Shown piece by piece: positions 21,116 to 34,458 of a stretch of 64,000 nucleotides of DNA. Source of the DNA: Silene latifolia (Eukaryota; Streptophyta; Magnoliopsida; Caryophyllales; Caryophyllaceae); NCBI RefSeq assembly GCF_048544455.1, contig NC_133537.1, positions 18,537,541 through 18,601,540 of the forward strand, read 5' to 3'. Position 1 is the first letter of the stretch, and each line of letters begins with the position of its first letter. The notes below the pieces were generated by a model, which worked only from the letters and a program-made list of their open reading frames with translations, had not been told where the DNA came from and searched no databases. Both the position numbers and the translations under genes were made by a program.

Positions 21116-24100
21116 ATGTTCCGTCTACCTCGCCGCCGACACTTATCCACCGCCGCCGCCACTTCACTCCACGCGCTCAAGTCCAAAAAGTGGGATGCTC
21201 TCGTCATCGGTGGGGGCCACAATGGTCTCACTTCCGCCGCCTACCTTGCACGAGCTGGTCTCTCCGTTGCCGTCCTTGAACGTCGCCACGTCATCGGTGG
21301 GGCCGCCGTTACTGAGGAGTTGTTTCCTGGTTTTAAGTTCTCTCGCTGTAGTTATCTTCAGAGCCTTCTTCGCCCTACTGTCATCAAGTACTACTATTAT
21401 TTTTCGTCTTTTTAATTTTTGTAAACGGTTTTTCTAACGTGTGCTCAGTGTTAATGATCGTGGAATGGTAGTGACTATGTTTATATATGATGATAATGTA
21501 GGGAATTGGAGTTGGAGAGGCATGGATTGAAAATGTTGAGGAGGAATCCGTCTTCATTTACGCCGTGTTTGGATGGGAGGTATTTATTGTTGGGAGCGGA
21601 TAAGGAGCTCACTCATTCCGAGATCTCCAAGTTCTCGCAACGCGATGCCGATGCTTTTCCAAGGTTAGGCTGTTAGCGTTTGTTTCTGGATGTAATTTTG
21701 TTTCTGTTGCTTTCATTTCTGTTACATCTTGGTAATTGACTAATTGTGTTAGTTTTGACAATGCAACTCCATAATACATTGGCAGAGCCGAGATTTGAAG
21801 TTAGATGAGTATAAAACATAGATGGAAACTTTTAGTGGAACGGATTATTAATGCAGCAGAGTAACTTAGGAAAGAACACACAAATTTTGATTATAAATTG
21901 CTAGCCCCCTCGCTCCACCACTGCTAAGCTACAGGCTAATGGCTCTGCCTCAGGTCGTCTGTGAGTGGTTAGATAATCCTTTTGGACAGATAATTTCATT
22001 TGATTCTTATAAAAAAAGGAGCTGGAAGTTTATATGACACTGTCAAGTTAATATTTAGTCTTTCTCACCTAGACTTGTGGACTGACTAGGGCGTGAAGAC
22101 GGGAGCTCCCTATAAAGCACCACTAATCAACAATAGTGGGTTGCATGTCATCTGTTAGTTAATTTCAAAGTATTTTGCCGTTTTGTAGATATGAGAGCCA
22201 GCTAGAAAGCTTCTGTAAGTTCTTGGATCCTATTCTAGACTCACATACTCCTGAGAATTTAGAAGGTGTTTCGTCTTTCGGCGACAAAATGAAGAACAAG
22301 ATGTACAAATCAGTCTTTTGGTCTAGCTGTCTTCATCGTGCAGCTTCCCTTGGGCAAAAAGACATGGTGTAAGATGGATTTGATTTCCCGTTCCATAAAT
22401 AGTTTTTTTAACAATGTCTTCAATCTGAATGCATAATTACTCTAATACTCCCTTTTAACATGTGAGCAATACCCTAAATATCTCGTATTTGCTTGTAGTA
22501 CTAAACTTCAACGGTTGAAAAATTGGAGTACTTAATTGAATTATCTCTTGATTGACAGTGATTTTATGGACGTTTTACTGTCCCCAGCTTCAAAGGTTCT
22601 GAATAACTGGTTTGAGGTAATGTTTTACCTGTTTTCCTTAGTTCATCTACGTTTTATTAAATGACGTAGGTGGTTCATCACTTTTCCTTATATCCTCCCA
22701 AAATAGAAAGGGAGACAATAAAAATGGGATGAAGGGAGTATATTTAAAGAGATATTGAAGAGAGAAGTGAAGGGATCGAAATGGAAGAACGACATATATT
22801 CCCTCCAATTCATTAATAACTTCTCATTTATGTATGGCGCATTATTTAAGGACAAATAAAACACACACTCGTTACCCCTCACTTGCCTTGCATTCTACCC
22901 ACCAGCCACTATATAAGCCCCTCTCTTGCCCACCAATCCACCATACAACTCCCTCTAGCCACCATCTCAGCCCACTATAAAACTTCACCATCCGCAGTTC
23001 AGCACCACCCACCCTCAAACGCACACCTCTCAACCCACTTGCACTGCCTCACCCACTTTCACAACATCTCACCCTACCTACATAACAACCTTCAAACCCA
23101 CACCACCGAACCAGATGTGGGAAGAAGAGAGACTGGTGGTGGTTAGTCGGTCTCATCACTAGGTGGGTCGGTTGTTAGTGGTCTAGTAGATTGGTTAGTT
23201 TGGAGGTGTGCGGGTGAGGCTATTGGTGGGATGAAGGATTGGTTGTGGGATGGGATTGGACTGGGTTGGATTGGTTGGAGAGAGTGAAGATTGGTTGGAG
23301 AGAGTGAAGTGTATGCTTATACATAAGGGAATTTATGTTATGTAGCTATCATTACCAAAGGAAGATATGAAAATATATCAAAGGAACTACCCAAAAAGGA
23401 AAGTGAGAAGCTTTCAAAGAAATAGAGGGAGAAATTAAAAAAAATGGAGGGAGTATCATTTTCTACGTCTGACTATTAAACTTCACGTATCCAAACTTAT
23501 GGAGTATATTCTGGTTATGTGACACCACCGATTTCCATATGTCCTTGCGTTTCTGTCTTTCTTTCAAATGTGAATGAGTTCTTAGTCTCTACTCCGGTTT
23601 TTCCCTCATCTTCATGGTTTTTAGTTTGGTGTTGCACTTTTGTCTTCATATTTGCAATATTAACGTTTTTACCTTGCTTCACCTTTGCTTGTTTGCAGAC
23701 TGATGTCCTTAAAGCAACCCTCGCTACTGATGCTGTAATTGGTAGTACGGTATGAACTTTTTCTTCATAAATTTCTTTGTTTGGAACAAAATCAATGGTG
23801 CATTCGTGTGATTTTCTTTCTTTTCCTCCAAGACTGATTAACAATCTTGACAGTAGTGTAGCTCGTATCACCCAACCAAACAATCTAGTGTCGCTCTTAT
23901 AACCAAGCCCAATATGTTTGTGCTTATTATAAGTATAACTCTGATTATATGTATCAATATCATATTTATGCCTTTATGGATAATGGGACCAAATCCGCCC
24001 TACGTGTTCGACTTTTTATAGCCATATAGTGTACAATGTAATTTTTGAACACTAGATCATAAATTGCAACATAACTGTTGACATAAGACAATTCTTATGC

Positions 24101-27100
24101 AAAATCTAATAAAAAAACAATCGTACCCCATATAATAAGGTAGTATAACACTTAATATGGTATGTTTCAAAGAAAAAGGTCTCCAAGTTCTACAATTAAT
24201 GGTAGTAATACTACCTGTTCTAACATAATCATTAGTCCATAAAATAAGTTATTAGTACATATAACTGATATAAGAACTTATAATAAACACATAAACACGT
24301 TCGGCTTGGTGATAGTACACTAAATTGTTTGGCTTTGTGATAAGATGTACACATTGACAAGATTGTATTTTTTTCCTTTTATCACTCTTATAGGCAAGTA
24401 TCCACACACCAGGTAGTGGATATGTTTTGCTACATCATGTGATGGGAGAAACACATGGAGATCGTGGTATATGGTCGTAAGTATCTTATGATGACTATTA
24501 TTCTGTTTATCCTCAGTTCTCAGTGATGTATATTTTACTAAATCAACCATGACAGTGTTTAGCAAGCTAGTTGGCAACTTTGCAGTCAAGGTATCTGATC
24601 TGGTTTCTTCAACACAACAGCTAAACTATGCCAGCTAATAAGTGTAGCCGTGTCTGAAGATGGACACATTTTTAAAATTTCCTTAATTTCTCAAAAGAGC
24701 TTGATAAATTGCGCCATAATGTCAATTACTTATCATGTGATTGCTCTACCACTATGTTATGACCTTTGTCATTTTGCAGCATGATGGAAATTGTGACTAC
24801 TTGCAGCCTGCGCTGTATTTTGTAGGTACGTAGAGGGCGGGATGGGATCTGTGTCCTTAGCAATTAGCCGTGCTGCAGAAGAAGCTGGGGCTCATGTAGT
24901 GACTAATGCTGAAGTAAGTAGTGTAATTTGATCATATGTTGCTCTTATTTGATCGTAGTTTCATGACTTTCATTCTTCTCCTCAGAGTGGCTCCATATAT
25001 GAAATGGAACTAAGTGGAAACTTGTCAATATTGGGGTTTGTGGTAATTTTGCAAGAACAAATTTAAAGCTACAGTTAGATGTGTTTGCTGGTCGCGGTTG
25101 CAGTGTGACAAATTTCTGGCACTGGCAACTGCCTTTTGGCGGATCTCTGGGTCTGATCAGCAGTGCATGTTATCCTATGTCACATTCCTGAGACATATAG
25201 ATAGACACCATTTCCTGTTTGTTGAAAAAGTTGTCTTTGCCTTCGCTTCTTTGCCATTTCACATTTCTGTGATTTTGTTGACCTTTTTGGACCGTCCTTT
25301 TCAGCTTAATTTGTACTCCGTATCTTGTATTTGAGGTATAATTTTTATATTTATGCATCCGTCTAAACACAATTATGTAGTGTTTTTAATTGGTATTTAT
25401 ATTCTCACGCGCTCTCTTGATCCTCTGTATGTTTACCATGTGAATTGGTCATGCCTGTTGTATTCTCAGTGATAGTTTGTCACTGATAAAAAAATGTTTT
25501 TAATGTTTTTAGGTTTCGCAGTTAAAGATTGAGGACTCTGGAGCAGTGAGAGGGGTTGGCTACTTTAGTTATACATTCTAAGACTTTTGTAACTGCTAAT
25601 AGGTCAATCACTAAAATAATTTCACTCTAGGTACTGCTGGCCGATGGGACAGAAGTTGAGTCTTCAGTTGTACTATCAAATGCAACTCCATATAGAACTT
25701 TTGTGGTAAGCTTTTGCTGTGTGCCTGTGTTATCCACATTTATACTAATTTTGAAAACACATGCATAATAACATGCATCATCTAATCAAAAAGTTGCATG
25801 TAGGCTTTTGCCTTGAACTCTTGGTTTCAATTTCTTATTTTTCATCTTTCAAAATTAATTGACATTCTTTCATTCTATATTGTTTTAATTGGATGTAGGA
25901 ACTAGTACCAGATAACAATCTTCCTGATGAATTTCTTCGTGCCATTAAAAACTTGGATTATAGCTCGGTATGATTATTTCAGCTGTAATATTAATTAAAT
26001 GCAAACAATATTTAAGTCCTCCAACATTCTGTTGTATCTATGTCTTTTTGTTCGGTCTGTTGATGGATAGACTCTCGAGGTCAGTATGCAGAGATCTCAA
26101 GTTTTCTGTTAGAAATACATGTCCATTTGAAGGAAACATATGCATGCCCTGATGTGTCATGTCTAGTCTCCTTGTAATCTACTATGTTTGAATCACCTGT
26201 AGTCTACTATGGGTGATTCTGTGGGTGTTTCAGCACATTACCTAAAGAGTATCTTGATTGAGATTAGGGTCCCCAGACGGAAGGATGCATAAAGGTGAGA
26301 AGAAGTAAAAGTAGGATAAGACTTGGTTTACCTTAAATCTTCAAGACATATTTCGCTCAGAAAGGAAAGACAAGAAACTTGTGTAGTAGACATTCTTTCT
26401 AAGATGAGAATGATAAACTTTGTTATTAAAACCAGGAGTACTTGCCAGTTACCACTGACTTTACTTCGATAATGCGAGCTTTTGGCCATATCTAAAAGTT
26501 TCTATATACAAGTGAATACCATTCGGTGCAAAGCCCCCACAACCTCAAGGAAGTTTGCAACCAGGGTGTAAACTGCCTCTCTTGGACATGACAAATTGAT
26601 AAGGATTGTTTTAAAGGCCCAGAGGCCAGAGCTTTTGTAGAGTGTCATACTTTAGTTACTCTACGTATGATTCCGTCAAATATATTCTGGTCATGACATT
26701 TTGTCTCACCAATATAATAATTGTGTCTCATATACTACTGTTACCTGTGTTCTGGGTTATTACACTTCAAAATCCTCCCATTCATTTTTCTGAAAGTGTA
26801 AGTTATCCTAGCTCTGATGCCTACCCCAAACATTCATCTCCTTAGTTCAGCATATTCGAATCGTATACTCTGTATGATGTCTCTTCCTGCTCTCAGTATC
26901 TCACCGAATAGTCGAGGCTTGAGAAATTCTAGGCATCAAGAAGTAGGTTTAGAGGAGACTACATTAAAAGTAAATATACTTGACCTGGTTTTGTTGTGTT
27001 GTAGAGTTATTTGGAGTTGTTCCTTTTTTTAGACATGGATCTATTCTTCATAACAAAGTCACTGACACGAGTTATTCTGGGCCACGCTTGATCAGGGAAC

Positions 27101-29741
27101 CACGAAAATTAATCTAGCTGTTGATAAGTTGCCCCAGTTTCAATGTTGCAATAGCCATACAGATGTGGGCCCTGAACATGTTGGGACAATTCACATAGGT
27201 GCAGAGAGGTATAACTCATTTTAGTGCTGTAGATGCAACATATAGCATTCTACTAGTTTTGTTGTATTTGATCTACCTATGGCTGTAAGCACTCTTGAGG
27301 ATGGATTGGGGGACTCAATTTCACCCTTGCTGCTTAAACAAGCTGAGTCTTGAATCCCATAGAACTCATCAGCAAAATTATCATCTTGAAGTTTAAAATT
27401 CATCATAAATTAGTACAAAGTAACTTTTAATTCAAACTTTCTCCATCCTAAATATATACTCCCACTTATTCTCAATAACCTTCCCCTTTCATTTTGGCAC
27501 ATAGATTAAGGAAACACACTACCCCACCATATAATTAAATTTGGACCACACAAACACACTACCCCACCATACAATTAAATTTGGACCACACAAACACTTT
27601 CCAAAAATAGAAATAGGGAAGGTATTGTGAATAGACGGAAAAGGAAATAGGGAGGGTTATTGAGAATAGGAAGGAGTATTTGACACAGTTAGATTTCACC
27701 CTCGAGGCTTGAACAAGTTGTGCTTGAATCCCATAGAACTCATCATCTTGAAATTCAAAAATTCATCATCAATTAGTGCTCCATACAAAAGTTTGTTTTA
27801 ATTCAAACCTACAATTTCCCCATCTTAAATATATGTGAAGGACAAAAGTATTGTTCCGATGAACCAACAGAGCTTACTGGTTGTGGTTTCAAGTGTACAA
27901 CTTCTTCAGGACTGGCATGATTTTATATGGATTTTATTAATTCTCGAAATTAAATGAGTGGATAAAATATAAGCTACTCGTCCTTTGTTACTGATGTTTT
28001 AATTCCATAACCCTTTCTTGCAGCATGGAGGAGATTCACTCAGCATGTCAAGATGCTTGGAATGGCTTGCCATCACAGAGACCTATTATTGAGATGACAA
28101 TTCCTTCTGCCTTAGACAAGACAATATCCCCTCCAGGTATATAGAGACCTTTTAATTTGCTGCTTCCGTGTATTGGACTATCGATGAACGGGAAAAGTTA
28201 TAATACTAAGGAATTAAGTTGCATGTCTGCCTACTAAAATCTAGCAAACTAAAATCAGTTTGTTTGATCATGGAAGAATACATTGAATTCCATAGATACA
28301 GTGCTCAGTTGGAAAATACTTTACTTGGAATCATGAAAGTTTACTTACATCCACCACATTCAAGATGTTCCTAAAGTTTTGAATTCCATGCAACTATAAG
28401 CGGAGAAATTTTTTATTGCTTTACCCACTGTTGCTGAATCAAATTTATCTGTATTGTTTAAAATTAGATATTAGCTGCAACTTTCAGCATCAATTATGAA
28501 CCAGGGTTACCGGATTCGCCCGGGTATCTTAAGAATAGCGCATCGTTAAGAGAGAATTCTATCTTGTCGCGTAATGAAAATATATATAACACGTTCTATA
28601 AGAGCGAATCGCGAATCAGTTAGAGCATACTCGTAACGAATCTAGTAACCATATTTTGAACATTCTCATTAAGATCAATGCAGACTGTACCTCGTGGATT
28701 CGCTTTTCCGCCATTATGCTTTTATATTATGCTCGAAAATAGTCCAATGCAACTCTGCAGGGCTATCCTGGGGGTATTACCACTTCCATTTTTGTTATTC
28801 TGTAAAAGCTTTCATTTTCAGGGAAACATGTTATCAACCTATTTATTCAGTACACACCATATCAGCCATCAGATGGCAGCTGGCAAGACACTCCTTATAG
28901 GGTAAGCAATAATTTTACATCCATGTCATTAGACATTGGTTATAGGTTAACTATACTACAATCACACGCAACTCGCAAGCTATCCTAACTGATATAGCCA
29001 CATATGAATTGTTGGAGTCTTGAGACCTCATGGATTTTCGACAAAAGATGTCTTAGATAGCTAAATGTTGCAAAGCCAAATAATTTTACTTCTAAAACCT
29101 CATATTATAAATAGACAAGTGACAATGATTCAACAAGTCTAAAAAATGACCGATTATTCAATTTCTGGCTCCGTCAATTGACTATCCATGGATTTTATTG
29201 TGTGTGCAGGAATCATTTGCAAAACGGTGCTTCTCGTTGATTGATGAGTACGCACCCGGTTTCAGCTCATCAATTGTTGGATACGACATGCTTACTCCTC
29301 CAGACCTTGAGAGGTTAATTGGGTTGACGGGTAATTCTAGTTTCCCTCTCAAATATCGAACTTCATCTTTCTCCATGCCTGTAGCCACGTACTGACGTAT
29401 CCCAAGAACATGACAATACTTCTAAATGGATTTTGCAGGAGGGAATATCTTTCATGGAGCAATGGGACTAGACTCTCTTTTTCTGATGAGACCTGTTAAA
29501 GGATGGTAATTTCTGCTGAATATGTTGCTCATGATAATCTCCTTTGACATTCTGTTTTACATTTACTTCAGTCGATATTAGTAAATTGAATTCCCCCGAA
29601 CTTTTGCCGTGTAGGTCCAATTATAAGACTCCATTACGAGGATTATATCTGTGTGGAAGCGGAACTCATCCAGGCGGGGGTGTTATGGGAGCACCTGGAC
29701 GCAATGCTGCTCATGCTGTTTTAGAGGATATTAAGAAGTAA
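21116..29741 (+). CDS. PYROXD2-like FAD-dependent oxidoreductase, mitochondrial
   Basis: Sixteen exons with in-phase GT-AG junctions encode 566 residues: 21116-21387, 21502-21663, 22189-22368, 22559-22616, 23699-23749, 24394-24476, 24826-24913, 25513-25554, 25631-25705, 25899-25967, 27096-27208, 28024-28136, 28822-28901, 29210-29330, 29439-29505 and 29615-29741. Length fits the family (human PYROXD2 is about 580). The Arg-rich start [15 protein letters not shown] looks like a mitochondrial presequence. The Rossmann motif VIGGGHNG (30-37) is followed by VLERR (53-57) and GGAAVTEE (61-68). The end has [20 protein letters not shown], typical of the FAD-binding C-terminus in this phytoene-desaturase/carotenoid-isomerase-related group. 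The substrate is unknown. Introns 4 and 11 carry Stowaway MITEs. No exon looks damaged. Confidence 0.94.
22799..23453. mobile_element. Stowaway-like MITE in intron 4 of the oxidoreductase gene
   Basis: It begins TTCCCTCCAATTCATTAATA and ends AAATGGAGGGAG, with TA on each side (22797-22798, 23454-23455). At 655 bp it is long for a Stowaway MITE, and the CA-rich middle may be a further insertion. A truncated Stowaway end (GAAGGGAGTA) also lies just upstream at about 22695-22740. Confidence 0.6.
27469..27676. mobile_element. Stowaway-type MITE in intron 11 of the oxidoreductase gene
   Basis: It starts CTCCCACTTATTCTCAATAA and ends GAATAGGAAGGAG, with TA on both sides (27467-27468, 27677-27678). 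It is the same family as 18855-19072, including the doubled CACTACCCCACCAT block. By eye the two are clearly alike over their length. Confidence 0.88.
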
Positions 29742-31089
29742 ACATGAACTTTTCTGACAATTACTTCTGATCTACAATGCCAAATTCTTTTACTGTATGT
29801 ACATAAATTATTTCCCTTTTGATTTTGGAGAACTTTACATTACGACGAGTCTAAATGGTGTATGGTGGATTAATTAGAATTCCTTCTCTCTCTTATTTTC
29901 TCCCTAAAAAAACCCTAAAAACTCAAACTTGAAACTGCCGCACTCCCCCTTCCACCCACCGTCCCTCTAGAGCCCCAACCTATCGCCGGAGATGGGGCCG
30001 TTTTCAAAGCTCTATCTCCGGCGATATCTCACTCCTCTCTAATTAAGCCTGACTATCGCCCAACACCTCCTTTTCTGCTTCCCAATGTCCCTTTCGTGGT
30101 TCGCCGGTCTTCAATCGTGACTGCACTGCTCTTTCAGAACTCTTGTGAGTTTGATGATGTTTTTTGCAGCGAGGACTGCGAGAATGGTAAGTTTTATTGT
30201 TCTATTGAGCAATCTAGAAGCACTAATCTTGTTAGAATGCTACTCCGTACATGGGTCATGTTTTCTCCCTAAATCAATGAGTCAATCATGCTTTTTTCAA
30301 GTGCAACATAATTGCTCTTCTTTGTTCATCAATTTATCAGTCCTGGCTATGATTGGGCTCGTTTGCCCCATTTCCGGCATCTGCAGTTGAAGTTGCCTTC
30401 AAAAGTCCTGCTGCTGGCCCTTTGGCTTCAGTTCGAGGGGCTGAAGAGGGTCGTGAAAGTCTTCAATTTCTTAATTCAACTCAAGTGAACGATTTTAAAA
30501 GAAAGAAAATGAATTTTTTCATTTTCATTTTAAAAAAAGCGGAGATCTTGTGTTCCTGTCCGTATTCGATTTGTCGTCGGAGGTGGCTTTTTGGGTTTCG
30601 CTTGTGGACTTCTTTGACATTTTTTCTTGTCCGAGGTTGGTGTTGAAGGGTACTTTGAGTGAGGCTCCTGGTTGTTTCGGTGTGGGGCTGGGTTTGGTAT
30701 TTAGGCTTTAATTTTTAGAGGAGTGGGAGTTGGGTGGGCTTGGGATGGGGTTCTAAACGGTGGTGATGGTCCGGGTCCGGTGCTGTGGTTTTCCGATAAC
30801 ACTTGTACGATTACTTTTGATTTATAATCATACATCTCTGGTTTTTCTAACTTTCAAAATAATCTACTCATAGAAGAGCATTTGTGTTTTTAATCACCTC
30901 TTAAAGGTGTTCTATCTTAGCTTTCCAAGTTGGGGTTGGTTTGTGAAAAGTTATGGGTACCATTTCTATTGATGTAATTTTTCTTAAGCACTTTGTTATT
31001 GCACATGGAAATGGTGAGTTTAAGGAGGAAGATTTATTACTTTTTAGCTCCTTCTTACCAAGGGAAGGAACCCATTTGGTTAAGGTTAA

Positions 31090-31830
31090 ATTCCTTAAAG
31101 AGAGGAGGTAACGACTTCTTTAAACAAAATATGTTTGACTCTGCTGGCGGCTGCCATGAAATGGCATGTCGACTTTTATGTCTGGTTTTGGAATCTATGG
31201 AGGACTATGACGTTGAATCTGTCGTGCATTTAGCAATCTCTTTAAATTTGAATTTAGCGGCTTGCGCTAATAAGCTCCATGAGTATAAGGCGGCCATAAA
31301 CTGTTGCTCCTGGAAGCGCAAATTGATCTAGAAACTGCGTCAATGCTTGAACCTAAGAATAAAGATATCTTTAGAGAACTGAATGTTGTTAAGAATCTAC
31401 GGGCTATTAATCATAACGGTAAAAGAAGTATTGATGACCAGTTGCTATGTGAGGTGGATAGGGAAAGTAAAAGACTTATCGTTGATTTTGATAATACTGG
31501 AGACATTCCAGTTACACGATAATGGTGGGTCTTCTTGTGGCTCTTGCGTTACTCCACCTTCTGACCCCATTGTCAAGGATTCTTGCATTTCTGATGATAA
31601 CCTTCCTATAAATTTCGAAGAAAACGCTTCCCCTAATATTGATTTGGATCACAATCACAAAGTCTCTCACAATCACAAAGACTCTCAAATGGGTGATAAT
31701 GAGCATATTCCTAATAACTCGGTTCTTGAGTTCTCAAGAAAGGGTGGAAGAAATTCACGACTAAGGATCTCTGGAAAAGCTTATAAAAAAATTCTTCAAG
31801 GTAATAAGGTGAGCTATTACAATAACGGTG
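31090..31830 (+). pseudogene. Broken TPR-domain protein fragment
   Basis: The frame at about 31090-31315 encodes GNDFFKQNMFDSA, ACRLLCLVLESMEDYDVE, LNLNLAACANKLHEYKAAIN, a helix pair typical of tetratricopeptide repeats of the kind found in plant FKBP and HSP90 co-chaperone proteins. In another frame 31304-31522 gives IDLETASMLEPKNKDIFREL, the next TPR-like helix. About one repeat seems to be missing between them. A Ser/Asn-rich stretch follows and is then cut by a MITE at 31834. The parent gene was not identified. Loss of frame and the retroposed context argue against function. Confidence 0.6.
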
Positions 31831-31833
31831 TTG

Positions 31834-32658
31834 CTCTTTCACATACGCATTTTACTCTTTCACATATTTTTTCTCATAAATTTTCCATATTTTACCCCTC
31901 TCAAATTCTACGCCAAAACACACCCAAATTGTGTCTCTTTCCCTTCTTCAACATCTGATCAAATTACTTCTTGAATTTGCAATTATAGATCACCATTATC
32001 AATTCATCATACATATCCTATCAGTTATTGCCCACCCATAGAATATTTTTTCCCCAGAAAAAATTGGTTTGCAAAATACGTACTACCTCTCCATCATTAA
32101 AACCCTAAAAGCACTATTATTGAACATTTATGAATTATAATTAGATAATAGAATAAGTATGTGTAATCATCATTAATAATATGAATAAATTCTCTCTTTC
32201 TTTATATTGTAGTTTTGTTTAATAATTTAAGATTTTCAAGTTTATTATGGTAAGAGACTAGGCGGTGGTATTCGTTAATGTAGCATTACAGGTGATAACA
32301 TACACGCTCTTTGACGGAAACGGGGTATTCACCAGCGAGACGGAGGTGGTGCCGTGGTGGAGTTTACTTGTTGTGCGCATGTGACAAGGATTGTGCGTGC
32401 GCGAAAGAAGGCGGTAGACATGCCTGTGACTGCAAGTGATAGCCGGAGTTGAGGGTGGCTGGGTAGAGGTGGTTTGGTAGGGTTTGCTGGTGGGGTTGGG
32501 TGTGAGATGTGGTAAGTCGCGGTGGTGGGTTATTGGTGATAGGTGTTTTTGTTCATGTATTGTAAGCAAAAGAGGAGGATGGAAAATTGATTTTGAAAAT
32601 GAGAGGGGTAACAAAGTAAAATGCGTATGTGAAAGAGTGAAATGCGTATGTGAAAGAG
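31834..32658. mobile_element. TIR element inserted in the retroposed unit
   Basis: CTCTTTCACATACGCATTTT at the left end pairs with AAATGCGTATGTGAAAGAG at 32639-32658, and the motif is doubled in each arm. The interior has no transposase. Frames on the minus strand are CA-rich composition artefacts. Sequence on either side belongs to the retroposed unit, so this insertion is later. Confidence 0.75.
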
Positions 32659-32767
32659 ACTTGTCAACTATGACAATTCGGATCCTTAATATTGAGGTCA
32701 CCAAAGACTCAAGGAGGGAGGAATTACAAGAGATCATTATAAGAGAAAGAACAGGAGGAGACGTTCA

Positions 32768-33400
32768 AAAAAGCGGAAACTCAAGTGGTGGTGAATGAAG
32801 AAGCGTCTTCTTCTTCAGGGGTCATCAATGGAATTCATGGTACTAGTTCGAGGGAGTCCTCTATTGGTGGCGTAAGTTCAAAGTCATCCTTTTTTTGTGA
32901 CAACTTATCTCCTTCTGGGTTTCAAATCCGCCAAGGAAACCCTACGGTTGTTGCTCCAAATTCAGGCGTACATGTTCCTTTGGCGTATGACAAGGCCAAC
33001 GCCTCTATTTGCTTTCAAGCCCATAAGGATTCAAATGAACATCATTTGTTCCTTTTTTCAGCTTGTCCTATGAAGCGTAAGATTTCTTCGTTTGGTAAGC
33101 TGTCACGTACCTCGACTACACGCAGGTTTTGCAGGTACCCTTCTAATTGTCGAGTGAGTGAGAAAAAGAGAATTACTAACTCCAAGAAGAATCATAGCCA
33201 AGGGGATGAATCTCCGAGACACAATGTATCTACTTGCTTTACAAGTAGGTCTCGCTCCCGTAAATTTCTACGTCCTCAAGGCGTAAGTGTGTCTTGTTGT
33301 AGACACTCCCCCGAAGCTCAATTAGCAAAGAAGAGAAGAAGTTTTCGCTCATTTGGCAAGCTCAGATCGTCCCCTCAAGAAGCCTTTTCTATTTGCTAAC
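32768..33400 (+). pseudogene. Ser/Arg-rich open frame of the retroposed unit
   Basis: An open frame of about 204 codons (32785-33399) begins with a Ser-rich segment and ends with a basic stretch, including KRKISSFGKLSR and an almost repeated RRSFRSFGKLRSS. It is not a recognised domain. The repeated SFGKL motif suggests an internal duplication. It probably continues the C-terminal part of the retroposed transcript beyond the MITE and is unlikely to be expressed as it stands. Confidence 0.35.
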
Positions 33401-33525
33401 CCCATTCTTAGTTTAATTTCCTTTGCAGATAATGTAAAATAATGTCCGACTCGGAGAGTCGGGTAGGTGCTGTATAAGGAAACTTTCTTTTCTGTTGCCA
33501 AAAAAAAGAGAGTCTAAATGGTGTA

Positions 33526-34458
33526 CGGATATTTCCTTGCTAATTACCTGTTACAGAAGTTCCGACTGAACGAGTATATGAGCATAGTACTTGTTATGTT
33601 GCAGATGACCTAAAGCAAAATCATGAGTATACAGCACTTGTTTACTACTTACCTTCTCTGCCATCATTAAAAAACAACAAATGTATGTTCAACCGCGTAG
33701 ATACGGAGCTGGGAATATGATGACATTAGTTTACCACTTGATTTTTATTTTTATTTCTTTTATCCTTTCTTTTTTATTACTGCGTCGAGTTGTAGTATCT
33801 TTAGACTATATGTTTGCTTTCGATTGATTGGAGATGCCAACCTCATTATTATAAATAAATGTGGATTTTTCTCTTCTAAATGAAAGTTTCGAGAAAATTC
33901 TTAGCTAGACCTGGTGTAATAATTCATGGTAGGCTCTAGTTAATGAAAAATCTTCTTTCTTATTTTACCTAAATACTCCAGTTTTCTACTTTGCTATATA
34001 TAGATGTGTGTTATATTCCAATTTTTAGAAGTTGGGGTATACGATGACATCGTACACACTCTTGCGCTTTGATATCACATTCTACACTCTTTTTTCAGTT
34101 GTAATATGTGGCGTAAAAGCGAACCATAAATGTAAGACATCTATTGCAATGTTTTCTACAATATTTATTGTATACACAAAAACTGAGCAACAAGCTCGAC
34201 GTGTAGGCTTTAGAAATAGGATTGTCACATTAGAATTCCAGTTGGCTTTATTTATACGAGTATTTCAGGACACATTCGCTGACATCAAGTAGCAAAGATT
34301 AAGAGTCCTGTATACCAGCTATCTTTGCGGTACAAGGGTGTGTTACAGTCATGGCAAGCTCAAGTGCTCAACTATGATGATGAGGTATATCCAACACTCC
34401 TCTCTGCATTCAATCTACTCCACATTTGGCCTTATAATACTCTACTGCAATTTCTTAT
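33526..34458. other. Intergenic, no gene recognised
   Basis: A T-rich start is followed by AT-rich DNA. The frame at 34032-34292 and the stretch at 34290-34385 (which could read SPVYQLSLRYKGVLQSWQ) look faintly exon-like but match nothing I recognise. The young LTR element at 34459 interrupts this sequence. Confidence 0.35.

Larger units (their letters stand above)
29863..33509 (+). mobile_element. Retroposed unit with 16-bp target duplication and A-tail
   Basis: GAGTCTAAATGGTGTA occurs at 29847-29862 and again at 33510-33525, immediately outside this unit. The right end is a short A tract (33500-33507). A long variable target duplication plus A-tail is the hallmark of LINE-driven retroposition. 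The left end is pyrimidine-rich, 5'-UTR-like DNA with AAACCCTAAA near 29908 and a 13-bp inverted repeat (29981-29993 with 30014-30026). The interior carries a TPR-protein fragment (about 31080-31400), a Ser-rich tail and a 3' stem-loop at 33446-33462. No reverse transcriptase is recognisable, so it was moved in trans. It could be a chimeric processed transcript or an unusual non-autonomous LINE. Confidence 0.75.

Noticed and set aside
32258-32737. A 159-codon minus-strand frame
   Set aside because: It runs through the inverted ends and low-complexity interior of the TIR element at 31834-32658.
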